The notes beneath the pieces are model-generated. The model worked only from the letters and a program-made list of their open reading frames with translations, did no database searches and was not told where the DNA came from. Positions 50,277 through 55,989 of a DNA stretch of 57,725 nucleotides are shown in pieces. Each line of letters starts with the position of its first letter. Positions within the stretch are counted from its first letter, which is position 1. The stretch comes from a virus. The stretch spans positions 1 through 57,725 of the IMG/VR virus record IMGVR_UViG_3300034064_000874, one strand, 5' to 3'. Both the position numbers and the translations under genes were made by a program.

Positions 50277-50632
50277 GATGGTTCTCCTGTAATGGCGGCC
50301 GCGATGATGTCACTGATGAGCTTCGCTGACTCAGGCGGCAACGACGTCTGCCATACCACCCGATGCTGGTCCGGCTTCGAGGATCCGCTGAAGGTCCGGG
50401 TGAACTGGATGTCGATCTGATCGTGTCGCCCAGGACGGACTCTCAGGTAAAGCCGTGTCGACCGATCATGGATATCGATCACCTCATGGACCAAAACCGC
50501 CTCTTCGGTTTCTTGCTGGATCCTTTTCTGTCGATTGGCATTCGCTCGGCACAGGTCAGAGCAGTATCGAGCGTCGTATCTCACGGCTGAGAAAGTCTGG
50601 CCGCAGGTTTCGCATTGAATTTCATGTGGCAT
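50273..50632 (-). CDS. Zinc-finger protein of unknown role
   Basis: A 119-residue protein. The N-terminal C-x2-C...C-x3-C zinc finger (QCETCGQTFSAVRYDARYCS) is of a type common on phage and plasmid regulators. A beta-rich C-terminal half follows (STRLYLRVRPGRHDQIDIQF). It may bind nucleic acid. It lies in a block of unknown genes before the lysis cassette. Confidence 0.6.
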   Translation of the reverse strand: MPHEIQCETCGQTFSAVRYDARYCSDLCRANANRQKRIQQETEEAVLVHEVIDIHDRSTRLYLRVRPGRHDQIDIQFTRTFSGSSKPDQHRVVWQTSLPPESAKLISDIIAAAITGEPS

Positions 50633-50634
50633 GG

Positions 50635-50817
50635 TTAACCCCCTATGCTGAAGTTTCTGGTTTTGTCGTATTCGACCAGGGATTTCACCTGATCCTGGTA
50701 GATCTCAGCCCCCAGTGAATCCCACCGGTCAGAGGCCAGATATTTTTCTTCGGCCGTCAGATAGCTCTCTTGGCGATACTGGCCGGCCCGGTCGATGATG
50801 TAGATCGTGTGGTTCAT
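50635..50817 (-). CDS. Unknown 60-residue protein
   Basis: A small acidic protein (MNHTIYIIDRAGQYRQESYL). It has no recognisable motif or membrane segment. The ATG overlaps the stop of the preceding gene in the transcription order, so it is cotranslated in the same string. Confidence 0.5.
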   Translation of the reverse strand: MNHTIYIIDRAGQYRQESYLTAEEKYLASDRWDSLGAEIYQDQVKSLVEYDKTRNFSIGG

Positions 50818-51044
50818 TCTTCTTCTCCAATGGTTTTTGCGAAGGCCTCGCCTTTCGTCATGGCCTCGACAATGCTGTTGCCGTGAATGACGGTGTGCCC
50901 TTTGATCACGCAGGCATACCAGCTTGGCGGCGTCTGCTTAAACACAAACAAATCAAGGCCATTCACGCGCTTGGTGTGGACCGGGGCGCCGGTATTGAAT
51001 CCAGCATTCCCCTCCACCCGTCTCCAGCCAGGTATCCAAGTCAT
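50814..51044 (-). CDS. Unknown 76-residue protein
   Basis: A small alpha/beta protein (WRRVEGNAGFNTGAPVHTKR, then FKQTPPSWYACVIKG). It starts over the stop of the Cys-rich gene. No family is recognised. The pattern is compatible with a small host-takeover protein but says nothing specific. Confidence 0.5.
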   Translation of the reverse strand: MTWIPGWRRVEGNAGFNTGAPVHTKRVNGLDLFVFKQTPPSWYACVIKGHTVIHGNSIVEAMTKGEAFAKTIGEEE

Positions 51045-51214
51045 GCTGCCCTCTCGTAATTCGGTGGTTTTGGTTCAGGCTGCCGGCCGCGCCAGTCGCA
51101 GAGCGAGCAGCACCAGTTCTGACTGACCGCCTCCCAGATGTCGGCTCTCTGCCCGCATGTCGGGCACCAGCCTGGCTGGGTGTTGGGTGTATCGATGTCG
51201 TCATAGGAGCCCAT
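51041..51214 (-). CDS. Small zinc-ribbon-like protein
   Basis: A 57-residue protein with CPTCG and CCSLC about 18 residues apart, a likely zinc ribbon, and a Pro-rich tail. The ATG overlaps the stop of the previous gene, and its stop overlaps the next ATG. It could be an RNA polymerase- or RNA-binding factor. No family is recognised. Confidence 0.55.
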   Translation of the reverse strand: MGSYDDIDTPNTQPGWCPTCGQRADIWEAVSQNWCCSLCDWRGRQPEPKPPNYERAA

Positions 51215-51399
51215 CAGTCACCTCCAGCCGGTCGGCAAAGCCCATGCTCAATGAGAGCGGTCGCCGTGCGGCCGAACCAGCCCTGCAGCTGCCAGCACAA
51301 GCCGGTGTCGATCAGCTGCTGCCAGGCCTCATAAATCTGGTCCTCGGACTCTGGTGCGATCCAGCCTTCCGCGATACCAACTGCGTCGAATGTTTGCAT
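51214..51399 (-). CDS. Unknown 61-residue protein with repeated leader
   Basis: A helical acidic protein (VGIAEGWIAPESEDQIYEAW, then QQLIDTGLCWQLQGWFG) resembling small plasmid- and phage-encoded proteins that travel with DUF932. The ATG is preceded by AAAACAGGAGA within the first of three related leaders. It probably belongs to the same functional set as the next two genes in this block. Confidence 0.55.
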   Translation of the reverse strand: MQTFDAVGIAEGWIAPESEDQIYEAWQQLIDTGLCWQLQGWFGRTATALIEHGLCRPAGGD

Positions 51400-51461
51400 T
51401 GTTGTCTCCTGTTTTTGGGCGTAAGGAAGCGCCGTGGGTGGATGGCCGTCCTTGGCCAGGT
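51400..51461 (-). promoter_or_regulatory. Repeated 5' leader 1
   Basis: On the minus strand this leader reads GGCC-x6-GGCC, then GCGCTTCCTTACGCCC, then AAAACAGGAGA and the ATG. The GCTTCCTTACG and AAAACAGGAGA blocks recur before the genes ending at 51465 and 52343. The GGCCAAGGACGGCC block recurs in leader 2. It may be a shared translational or attenuation element. Confidence 0.65.
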
Positions 51462-51464
51462 TTG

Positions 51465-52271
51465 TCAGTGAACCAGGTCGACCAGGGCCTCAGTAAGAGT
51501 CCACAGCGACTTGTTCAACCGAACATTTTCCGAAACCGAATTGACGGCCCGGGTGGTGGTGCGACCGCCATTGCTGTTGCGACCGCGCAGACCGCCCTTG
51601 ATCAGGTTCTCCTGAACCCGGTTGTAGATCGTCCAGGCGTCATTCGAGCGATCAGCAAACCGGCGCAGGCTCAGCAGTTGATCCGCCTTGATCGGCGCCT
51701 CTTCATCCCAGCGCAGTTGCAGAGCCGCGTTGGCATAGGACTGCTGCTGGTACTCGGTCAGCTGCACCGAGCGGAAATCATCCACCCGGCCCTGAATCAG
51801 CTCGCTGTTCTCGATCACCCGGTAAGCACCCTCGATCACGTCGTCCACCACGTTGCCGCTGTGGCGGGTGCGGATCGTTTCGAAGGTGGAATCAGCCACG
51901 ATCAGCCCGTTGGAGCAGACCAGGCGGAACACGCCGGCGGAGAGCTGGTAGCTGCTGGTCCCATCATGGGAGTTCAGCAACACGATCTCAGGCGCCAGCT
52001 CCTTGCCGAAGCCGTCATCGCGACGGAACCGGACAACGTGGCGGGTGTAACCGAAGTTCTCCGCCTTCCGGCTGCGAGCCTCACCGGCATAGACCGGCAG
52101 GAAGCCCTCGTTGCGTAACGCCTCAACAGCGTCGATGGTGGGGATGAAGGTGTAGCGGTGGCTACGGCCTGGGGCGGCGGTCTCAGCGAATACGCTAGGC
52201 GCCAGACGTTGGATCTCGTAGTTTTCGAGCGGACGGCCCTGACCACGGATGGAATTGATGACTGCGTTCAT
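51465..52271 (-). CDS. DUF932 family protein
   Basis: A 268-residue DUF932 protein, a family found on plasmids, integrative elements and phages. Typical segments are RYTFIPTIDAVEALRNEGF, PEIVLLNSHDGTSSYQLSAG, FRLVCSNGLIV and IRTRHSGNVVDDVIEG. The biochemical role is not settled. In mobile elements it often sits with anti-defence and replication accessory genes. It has a repeated leader upstream and is followed by a small unknown gene with a similar leader. Confidence 0.88.
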   Translation of the reverse strand: MNAVINSIRGQGRPLENYEIQRLAPSVFAETAAPGRSHRYTFIPTIDAVEALRNEGFLPVYAGEARSRKAENFGYTRHVVRFRRDDGFGKELAPEIVLLNSHDGTSSYQLSAGVFRLVCSNGLIVADSTFETIRTRHSGNVVDDVIEGAYRVIENSELIQGRVDDFRSVQLTEYQQQSYANAALQLRWDEEAPIKADQLLSLRRFADRSNDAWTIYNRVQENLIKGGLRGRNSNGGRTTTRAVNSVSENVRLNKSLWTLTEALVDLVH

Positions 52272-52333
52272 TGATGTCTCCTGTTTTAAGCCGTAAGGAA
52301 GCGGCGGGTTGGTAAAAGCGGCCGTCCGTGGCC
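52272..52333 (-). promoter_or_regulatory. Repeated 5' leader 2
   Basis: The leader of the DUF932 gene. GGCCACGGACGGCC and CCGCTTCCTTACGG are followed by AAAACAGGAGA and the ATG. It is the longest match to leader 1. The shared order of blocks indicates descent from one module. Confidence 0.65.
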
Positions 52334-52342
52334 TTGGTTTAC

Positions 52343-52615
52343 TTATGCAGTAATACCGAACTCGGCGAAGAACTCGGCGCCGGGGTATCCATCTGCAATG
52401 ACTGACTCCAGAGTTCCGAGGGTGTGACGTATGAATTCGTCAGAAGGTGTTCCGAACGCATCACATGATGCGAGAACACCCAGTTCTATGCATGTTTCGC
52501 CTGCGTTATTTAACGCACTTGCCCAAGTGTTCCAGATATCCCGGTCGATTTCGTAGCCGACAATGCCTGAAATGCGGCTGAAGGTTTCCCTGGCGGAGTT
52601 GTTTGTGTAGCTCAT
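52343..52615 (-). CDS. Unknown 90-residue protein with repeated leader
   Basis: A soluble acidic protein (RETFSRISGIVGYEIDRDIW, then LNNAGETCIELGVLASCDAF). It is AT-richer than the neighbouring DUF932 gene. The family is unknown. It is the first gene after a strong promoter-like sequence, and its leader carries the GCTTCCTTACG...AAAACAGGAGA blocks shared with two downstream genes. Confidence 0.58.
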   Translation of the reverse strand: MSYTNNSARETFSRISGIVGYEIDRDIWNTWASALNNAGETCIELGVLASCDAFGTPSDEFIRHTLGTLESVIADGYPGAEFFAEFGITA

Positions 52616-52681
52616 TTTTTTATCTCCTGTTTTTGCCCGTAAGGAAGCGGGTGGCTGTCTCGAGCCCTGTGCTCTCGACTG
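52616..52681 (-). promoter_or_regulatory. Repeated 5' leader 3
   Basis: A third copy of the CCGCTTCCTTACGG...AAAACAGGAGA leader. It lies between the promoter at 52688 and the 90-residue gene. It lacks the GGCC hairpin of leaders 1 and 2 and has GAGAGCACAGGGCTCGAGAC instead. Confidence 0.6.
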
Positions 52682-52687
52682 GTGATC

Positions 52688-52715
52688 AGTCTAAAGCATT
52701 ATCCGAAGCTGTCAA
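52688..52715 (-). promoter_or_regulatory. Strong sigma70-like promoter candidate
   Basis: On the minus strand, TTGACA (a perfect -35) is followed after 16 bases by TAGACT (a moderate -10). The expected start is about ten bases further, in leader 3. It lies in the 126-bp gap after the Q-like gene and could serve as the main middle or late promoter for the DUF932, lysis and virion genes. Confidence 0.65.
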
Positions 52716-52741
52716 TACTTTTCCGTAAATTATTTGAAGCA

Positions 52742-53095
52742 TCAGCGCATGCTCAACCAGGCCTCGACCAACCACCGTTCCGCCCGATCAATGGCTGGCC
52801 CTCTGATTTCCTCCTGGCCCACGTAGCGCTTGTAGAGCAGTCGGTGATAGCGATGCCCTGCCCGGCAGTTTTCGCGCATCAGCGCCAGCAGGCGGCCGAT
52901 CTCCTGGACATCCGCCGGGATCCAGATCCCCGGTGGCAGAGGCCGTCCGCCATCCGTCCGCCGGGACTCCCCGATACGCCCCAACAGGCTGCGCTGGCTC
53001 TTCGCCGAATACAGCCCGTTCGCCTCCCACTCAGCCCAGTGCATGAGCATGTCGCGGATGATCTCCAGCGGCGTGACTTTCTTTTTCAGAGCCAT
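52742..53095 (-). CDS. Candidate Q-like antiterminator
   Basis: A 117-residue basic protein from ATG 53095 (MALKKKVTPLEIIRDMLMHW). Its middle and end (LLALMRENCRAGHRYHRLLYKRYVGQE, shown here only in part as RYHRLLYKRYVGQE) resemble the helical domain of sigma-like or antitermination Q-type proteins of lambdoid phages. It is the last gene before the promoter at 52688, exactly where a late regulator would sit, and several terminators lie downstream. The call is inferred mainly from context. Confidence 0.55.
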   Translation of the reverse strand: MALKKKVTPLEIIRDMLMHWAEWEANGLYSAKSQRSLLGRIGESRRTDGGRPLPPGIWIPADVQEIGRLLALMRENCRAGHRYHRLLYKRYVGQEEIRGPAIDRAERWLVEAWLSMR

Positions 53096-53145
53096 AGGAA
53101 CAGCAAGATGCAGGCCAAGGGAATCAGCATCAGCAGGTCGCTCAT
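53086..53145 (-). CDS. Putative 19-residue membrane peptide
   Basis: A very short frame, MSDLLMLIPLACILLFLWL. It has a GGGAGA site, an ATG overlapping the previous stop and a stop overlapping the Q-like start. It is wholly hydrophobic. It may be a real micropeptide or only a coupling device for the next gene. Confidence 0.4.
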   Translation of the reverse strand: MSDLLMLIPLACILLFLWL

Positions 53146-53411
53146 GGGTTCTCCCCTTCCAACTGCTTGACGACCAATTGTGCGTAACCCGCCGCATCAG
53201 ACCATGAGTCCACGTAGGCAGGATCCCCGTTCAGGATTCTGGCCAGCTTGTGTCCAATCATCTCCATCGCCTCGCGCTGGCTGTCGGTCATGTACTGCCA
53301 GCTCGGAGACGCCACCATGATCCGCTTGAATCGCTGGGAAATATCCGCATGACCATTGAACGTCCCATACCGCTCGCCGCGCTCTTTCAGGATTTCGTTG
53401 ATGTCAGTCAT
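53142..53411 (-). CDS. DUF6378-like phage protein
   Basis: An 89-residue protein with the family's typical sequence: NEILKERGERYGTFNGHADI, then REAMEMIGHKLARILNGDP and a SWSDAAGYAQLV end. It is common in phages, but the role is unknown; nucleotide-pool or MazG-like functions have been suggested by the helical fold. It is coupled to the MazG-like gene upstream. Confidence 0.82.
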   Translation of the reverse strand: MTDINEILKERGERYGTFNGHADISQRFKRIMVASPSWQYMTDSQREAMEMIGHKLARILNGDPAYVDSWSDAAGYAQLVVKQLEGENP

Positions 53412-53872
53412 ACGCCCAACGTCTCCTCGACAATCTCTTGGATTGGCGGCACAAAGAAATTCGGGCCTTTCATGACCTTCCCTGCCTCGTTCTTGATCGC
53501 TTTTCCATGCTCATCAAGTTTGGAGAAATTGCTCATGGCTACGGCCAAATGAATCTTTGCCATATTTACACCGCGCTTCCTCCCAACGCCTTCCAAAGTC
53601 CAGCTGACGTCACCAAGGCCATCCAATTGCTCGACTAATGCTTTCTTTTCTTTCTCTTTGTTTCCGGCCAAACGAGCGCTCACCCCATCATCCCAAGCCA
53701 GCATGAATTCCTCGATTTCCTCAAAGAAATATTTGCGGTACTTGTCTGCCAGCTCAAAATCATCCCTACCTTCTTCGGCGTGGTGACCTACAGCCTCAAA
53801 CCACTTATCTCTGACCTTCTGGCAAATCAACAACGCACAGTAGAACTCTGCCCAATCTTCTTCACTCATCAT
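53408..53872 (-). CDS. MazG-like nucleotide pyrophosphohydrolase
   Basis: A 154-residue all-alpha NTP pyrophosphohydrolase candidate. The ExxE...ExxD magnesium signature is seen in FEEIEEFMLAW and EQLDGLGDVSW. Such enzymes clean up noncanonical or signalling nucleotides. ATG 53872 has GAGG upstream. The gene is AT-rich relative to its neighbours. Together with NrdB it suggests control of nucleotide pools. Confidence 0.75.
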   Translation of the reverse strand: MMSEEDWAEFYCALLICQKVRDKWFEAVGHHAEEGRDDFELADKYRKYFFEEIEEFMLAWDDGVSARLAGNKEKEKKALVEQLDGLGDVSWTLEGVGRKRGVNMAKIHLAVAMSNFSKLDEHGKAIKNEAGKVMKGPNFFVPPIQEIVEETLGV

Positions 53873-54167
53873 CAACCCACCTCATTCTCGGTTTCGAAAG
53901 GCCTAGTCGGTGCGCCCTGGCATGGACCGCACCCTCTGTCCTGCCCTGCAAATAACGCAGGCAGGTTTTCGCGCTGCGCTGATACAGCCAGCGGATAATC
54001 AAATCTTCCCGATGGCCCCATTCCAGCCGGCCACCCAGGCCCAGCTTGTAGGCCCGGCGATAAACCTCCTCCGGCTCCACGTCGATCAGCCTGGCGATTC
54101 GCTTGGCTGTCAGATCGTTGTAGTGATCGCGCAGGAACTGGTCCTTCTCATCGGTCCACTCGGTCAC
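53862..54167 (-). CDS. Myb/SANT- or GcrA-like DNA-binding protein
   Basis: A 101-residue protein from GTG 54167, overlapping the nuclease stop (GTGA). The N-terminal WTDEKDQFLRDHYNDLTAKR, then EEVYRRAYKLGL, is a typical GcrA/SANT-like helix-turn-helix start. A second similar unit follows (EDLIIRWLYQRSAKTCLRYL, then VHARAHRLGLS). This suggests two DNA-binding repeats and a transcriptional role. Confidence 0.7.
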   Translation of the reverse strand: MTEWTDEKDQFLRDHYNDLTAKRIARLIDVEPEEVYRRAYKLGLGGRLEWGHREDLIIRWLYQRSAKTCLRYLQGRTEGAVHARAHRLGLSKPRMRWVDDE

Positions 54168-54475
54168 AGCACCGACTCCAGCAGACGCAGTGCGTAGCCT
54201 GTCTTGATCATGCTCGAGGTGACCCTGAATACCCGCCACCCAAGCACCGCCGCCTCGTTCAATTTTTCGCAATCAGCCTGATATCCAGTGCCCTTGGTGT
54301 GCCGACCACCGGTCCAGATCCCGCCATCCACTTCCAGTGCGATCATTTGATCAGGCCAAGCAAAATCGAACCTCCACATCCTTGGCTTAGCGAAATACAT
54401 TTCTCGGATAGGCTCTGGCAGGCTCGCTAGGCGAATCTGCTTTTCCATTTCGGCCTCGAGTGGGCTCGTTCTCAT
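54164..54475 (-). CDS. DUF559/Vsr-like nuclease
   Basis: A 103-residue protein of the restriction-endonuclease-like fold, starting at ATG 54475 (ATGA overlap). Motifs: RFDFAWPDQMIALEVDGG (Asp and Glu of the core), GRHTKGTGYQADCEKLN, and GWRVFRVT. It resembles DUF559 and very-short-patch-repair-like nucleases. In lambda-like nin regions, similar small nucleases act in recombination. A junction-resolving or repair role is possible. Confidence 0.75.
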   Translation of the reverse strand: MRTSPLEAEMEKQIRLASLPEPIREMYFAKPRMWRFDFAWPDQMIALEVDGGIWTGGRHTKGTGYQADCEKLNEAAVLGWRVFRVTSSMIKTGYALRLLESVL

Positions 54476-54741
54476 GCCTTCACCAACCCATTGCGAAACC
54501 AGTAATCCACCGTCTTCACGTAAGCCCGATTCCACATCGCTCTCCGCTCTTCCCGGGTCATGCTCTTGCCGTTATCCAGCTCGTAATGGCACTCACAACA
54601 GAGGTAAGCGACCTGCCAATCCGGATTCTTCATGCCCATCCCCTTGGATTCATTCCGGTGGGCCGCGACGACAGTGCCGTCCTGCCTCCCGCACTCCATG
54701 CAGGGCAAGTCCCTGGCGGCCTTGAGCAGTTTCTTGCTCAT
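54472..54741 (-). CDS. YbcO-like (DUF1364) nuclease
   Basis: An 89-residue protein of the DUF1364/YbcO family, a small His-Me-type nuclease group. It has the Cys pairs CMECG and CCECH, the central AHRNESKGMGMKNPDWQVA, and the C-terminal W-x10-G-x-V-K-A end. It is normally encoded in the nin-like region beside recombination genes, as here. It probably has structure-specific DNA cleavage activity. Confidence 0.82.
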   Translation of the reverse strand: MSKKLLKAARDLPCMECGRQDGTVVAAHRNESKGMGMKNPDWQVAYLCCECHYELDNGKSMTREERRAMWNRAYVKTVDYWFRNGLVKA

Positions 54742-55202
54742 GTAAAACTCATCAGCTGATTCACCACGTTCTCCACTTCATCCTTGTCCTTGTAATTCGC
54801 CTGGCGCAGGATTCGGTCCCAGAGCACGTTCAGCACGGACTGGTAAACGCGGTTAAAGTCATCCTCGTCGCAGCTCGCAAAACTGATGCTTTTCGGCCTC
54901 AGCTTGACGTTGCCATTGATGTCGAACACCGCGTCGCAATGCCCGGCCAGGATCAGCGCGTCGCCGCGGAATCGCTCAAAGTTCTTCTGTAGCGGCTGCC
55001 CCTTGTACTGTTTCTCTTCCGGCTCCCAGTGATCAAAACCAAGGGTCAGCAGGGCAAAGAATTTCTTGTGAAACGGCAGATTCCTTGGCCTCTTCACGTC
55101 GACCCAGACGCCATGTCCGGGCTTGATCTTCCCCACGATCTCGCGAGCCGCGTCGTCACCCGGGACCAGCGTATTGCCGCCCTTCACCATCAAGCACTTC
55201 AC
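54738..55202 (-). CDS. DUF1367 family protein
   Basis: A 154-residue DUF1367 protein. Family features include the RNLPFHKKFFALLTLGFDHW segment, SISFASCDEDDFNRVYQSVL and a C-terminal helix. It lies next to ybcO-like genes in many lambdoid and pseudomonad phages. The function is unproven; a recombination link is inferred from neighbours. It has a GTG start coupled by GTGA. Confidence 0.82.
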   Translation of the reverse strand: MKCLMVKGGNTLVPGDDAAREIVGKIKPGHGVWVDVKRPRNLPFHKKFFALLTLGFDHWEPEEKQYKGQPLQKNFERFRGDALILAGHCDAVFDINGNVKLRPKSISFASCDEDDFNRVYQSVLNVLWDRILRQANYKDKDEVENVVNQLMSFT

Positions 55203-55381
55203 TGATTCCGCTCCTTCCGCTGATCCCGGATCATTACCATCGCCTGGTAGCGGGCCGTGGTTTCGGCCATCCCCTCGGATACCAAGATGGCCACCCGCTC
55301 ACAAAAGGCGTCCTGCTCGTTCTCATCGGCATACCCGAAGTGGTCGCGCAGCCAGTCCAGATCTCTTTCCCAGGCTTCCAT
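55199..55381 (-). CDS. Unknown 60-residue acidic protein
   Basis: It starts at ATG 55381, overlapping the previous stop (TGATG). The product is a helical acidic protein (AWERDLDWLRDHFGYADENE). The family is unknown. The next gene begins over its stop. Confidence 0.5.
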   Translation of the reverse strand: MEAWERDLDWLRDHFGYADENEQDAFCERVAILVSEGMAETTARYQAMVMIRDQRKERNQ

Positions 55382-55623
55382 CAGCACCCAATCGCGTCGA
55401 TCAGGTCGCTCAGCTCATCCGCCTCGGCCTTTGCGTTCTCCGCTTTTTCCTTTTTCAGGGCCGTGACCAGCTTCTTCAGTACCGGCTTCGAGATACCGGT
55501 TTCCTCAGCAACCGCATCCACGGCAGCGTTGTATGTCAGCGTCGCGTCGTCTTTCTCCTGCCAGCGAGCCTCGAGCAGCGGCAGGTTGTTTCTGAGTCGA
55601 GTGATGTCGATTGCGTTATCCAT
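55381..55623 (-). CDS. Unknown helical protein
   Basis: An 80-residue protein (MDNAIDITRLRNNLPLLEAR) with a central KPVLKKLVTALKKEKAENAK coil and an acidic end. It may be an RNA polymerase- or DNA-associated small protein. No family is recognised. The start is inside the end of the preceding frame. Confidence 0.52.
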   Translation of the reverse strand: MDNAIDITRLRNNLPLLEARWQEKDDATLTYNAAVDAVAEETGISKPVLKKLVTALKKEKAENAKAEADELSDLIDAIGC

Positions 55624-55831
55624 GCGTGTCCTCGTTAAGTGATTCGGCGATGTCATTCGCCAGCTTGGTTTTGCCCGCCTTGCGCAGCTTGGCGAGCCAG
55701 AAATCGCGGGTGGTCAGGCCGTCTTCCTTGTCGGGGATATTCGGCAGGCCCCTGAAGAACCGCAGCCAGCAGCAGAGCGACTGGCTGAAGTGATAGATGT
55801 CGCGGGTTTGGCAGGATGGGCATTCGGTCAC
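55616..55831 (-). CDS. Small Cys-containing phage protein
   Basis: A 71-residue protein opening with MTECPSCQTRDIYHFSQSLC, with CPSC and CC pairs that could bind zinc. A C-terminal helix follows (RKAGKTKLANDIAESLNED). The function is unknown. It is close to the helicase-primase and may serve replication. Confidence 0.52.
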   Translation of the reverse strand: MTECPSCQTRDIYHFSQSLCCWLRFFRGLPNIPDKEDGLTTRDFWLAKLRKAGKTKLANDIAESLNEDTHG

Positions 55832-55989
55832 CGGTAGCGCTGGGTATCCAGGATCACCTCGTCATCCTTGATCACCTTCACCTCGGCAGGCCGACCGAAC
55901 AGGCGAGAGATCTCGGTGATCATCTCTGCATGCTCGGGCAGCTCCTCCTGCACTCGCTTCCAGTCCTCAGCCTTCTGGCTCACTCCCAT
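55828..55989 (-). CDS. Unknown 53-residue protein
   Basis: A short protein from ATG 55989 within the end of the helicase-primase gene. It has an amphipathic helix (EDWKRVQEELPEHAEMITEI) and a basic beta end (AEVKVIKDDEVILDTQRYR). The role is unknown. Its coupling to the primase suggests a replication accessory. Confidence 0.5.
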   Translation of the reverse strand: MGVSQKAEDWKRVQEELPEHAEMITEISRLFGRPAEVKVIKDDEVILDTQRYR

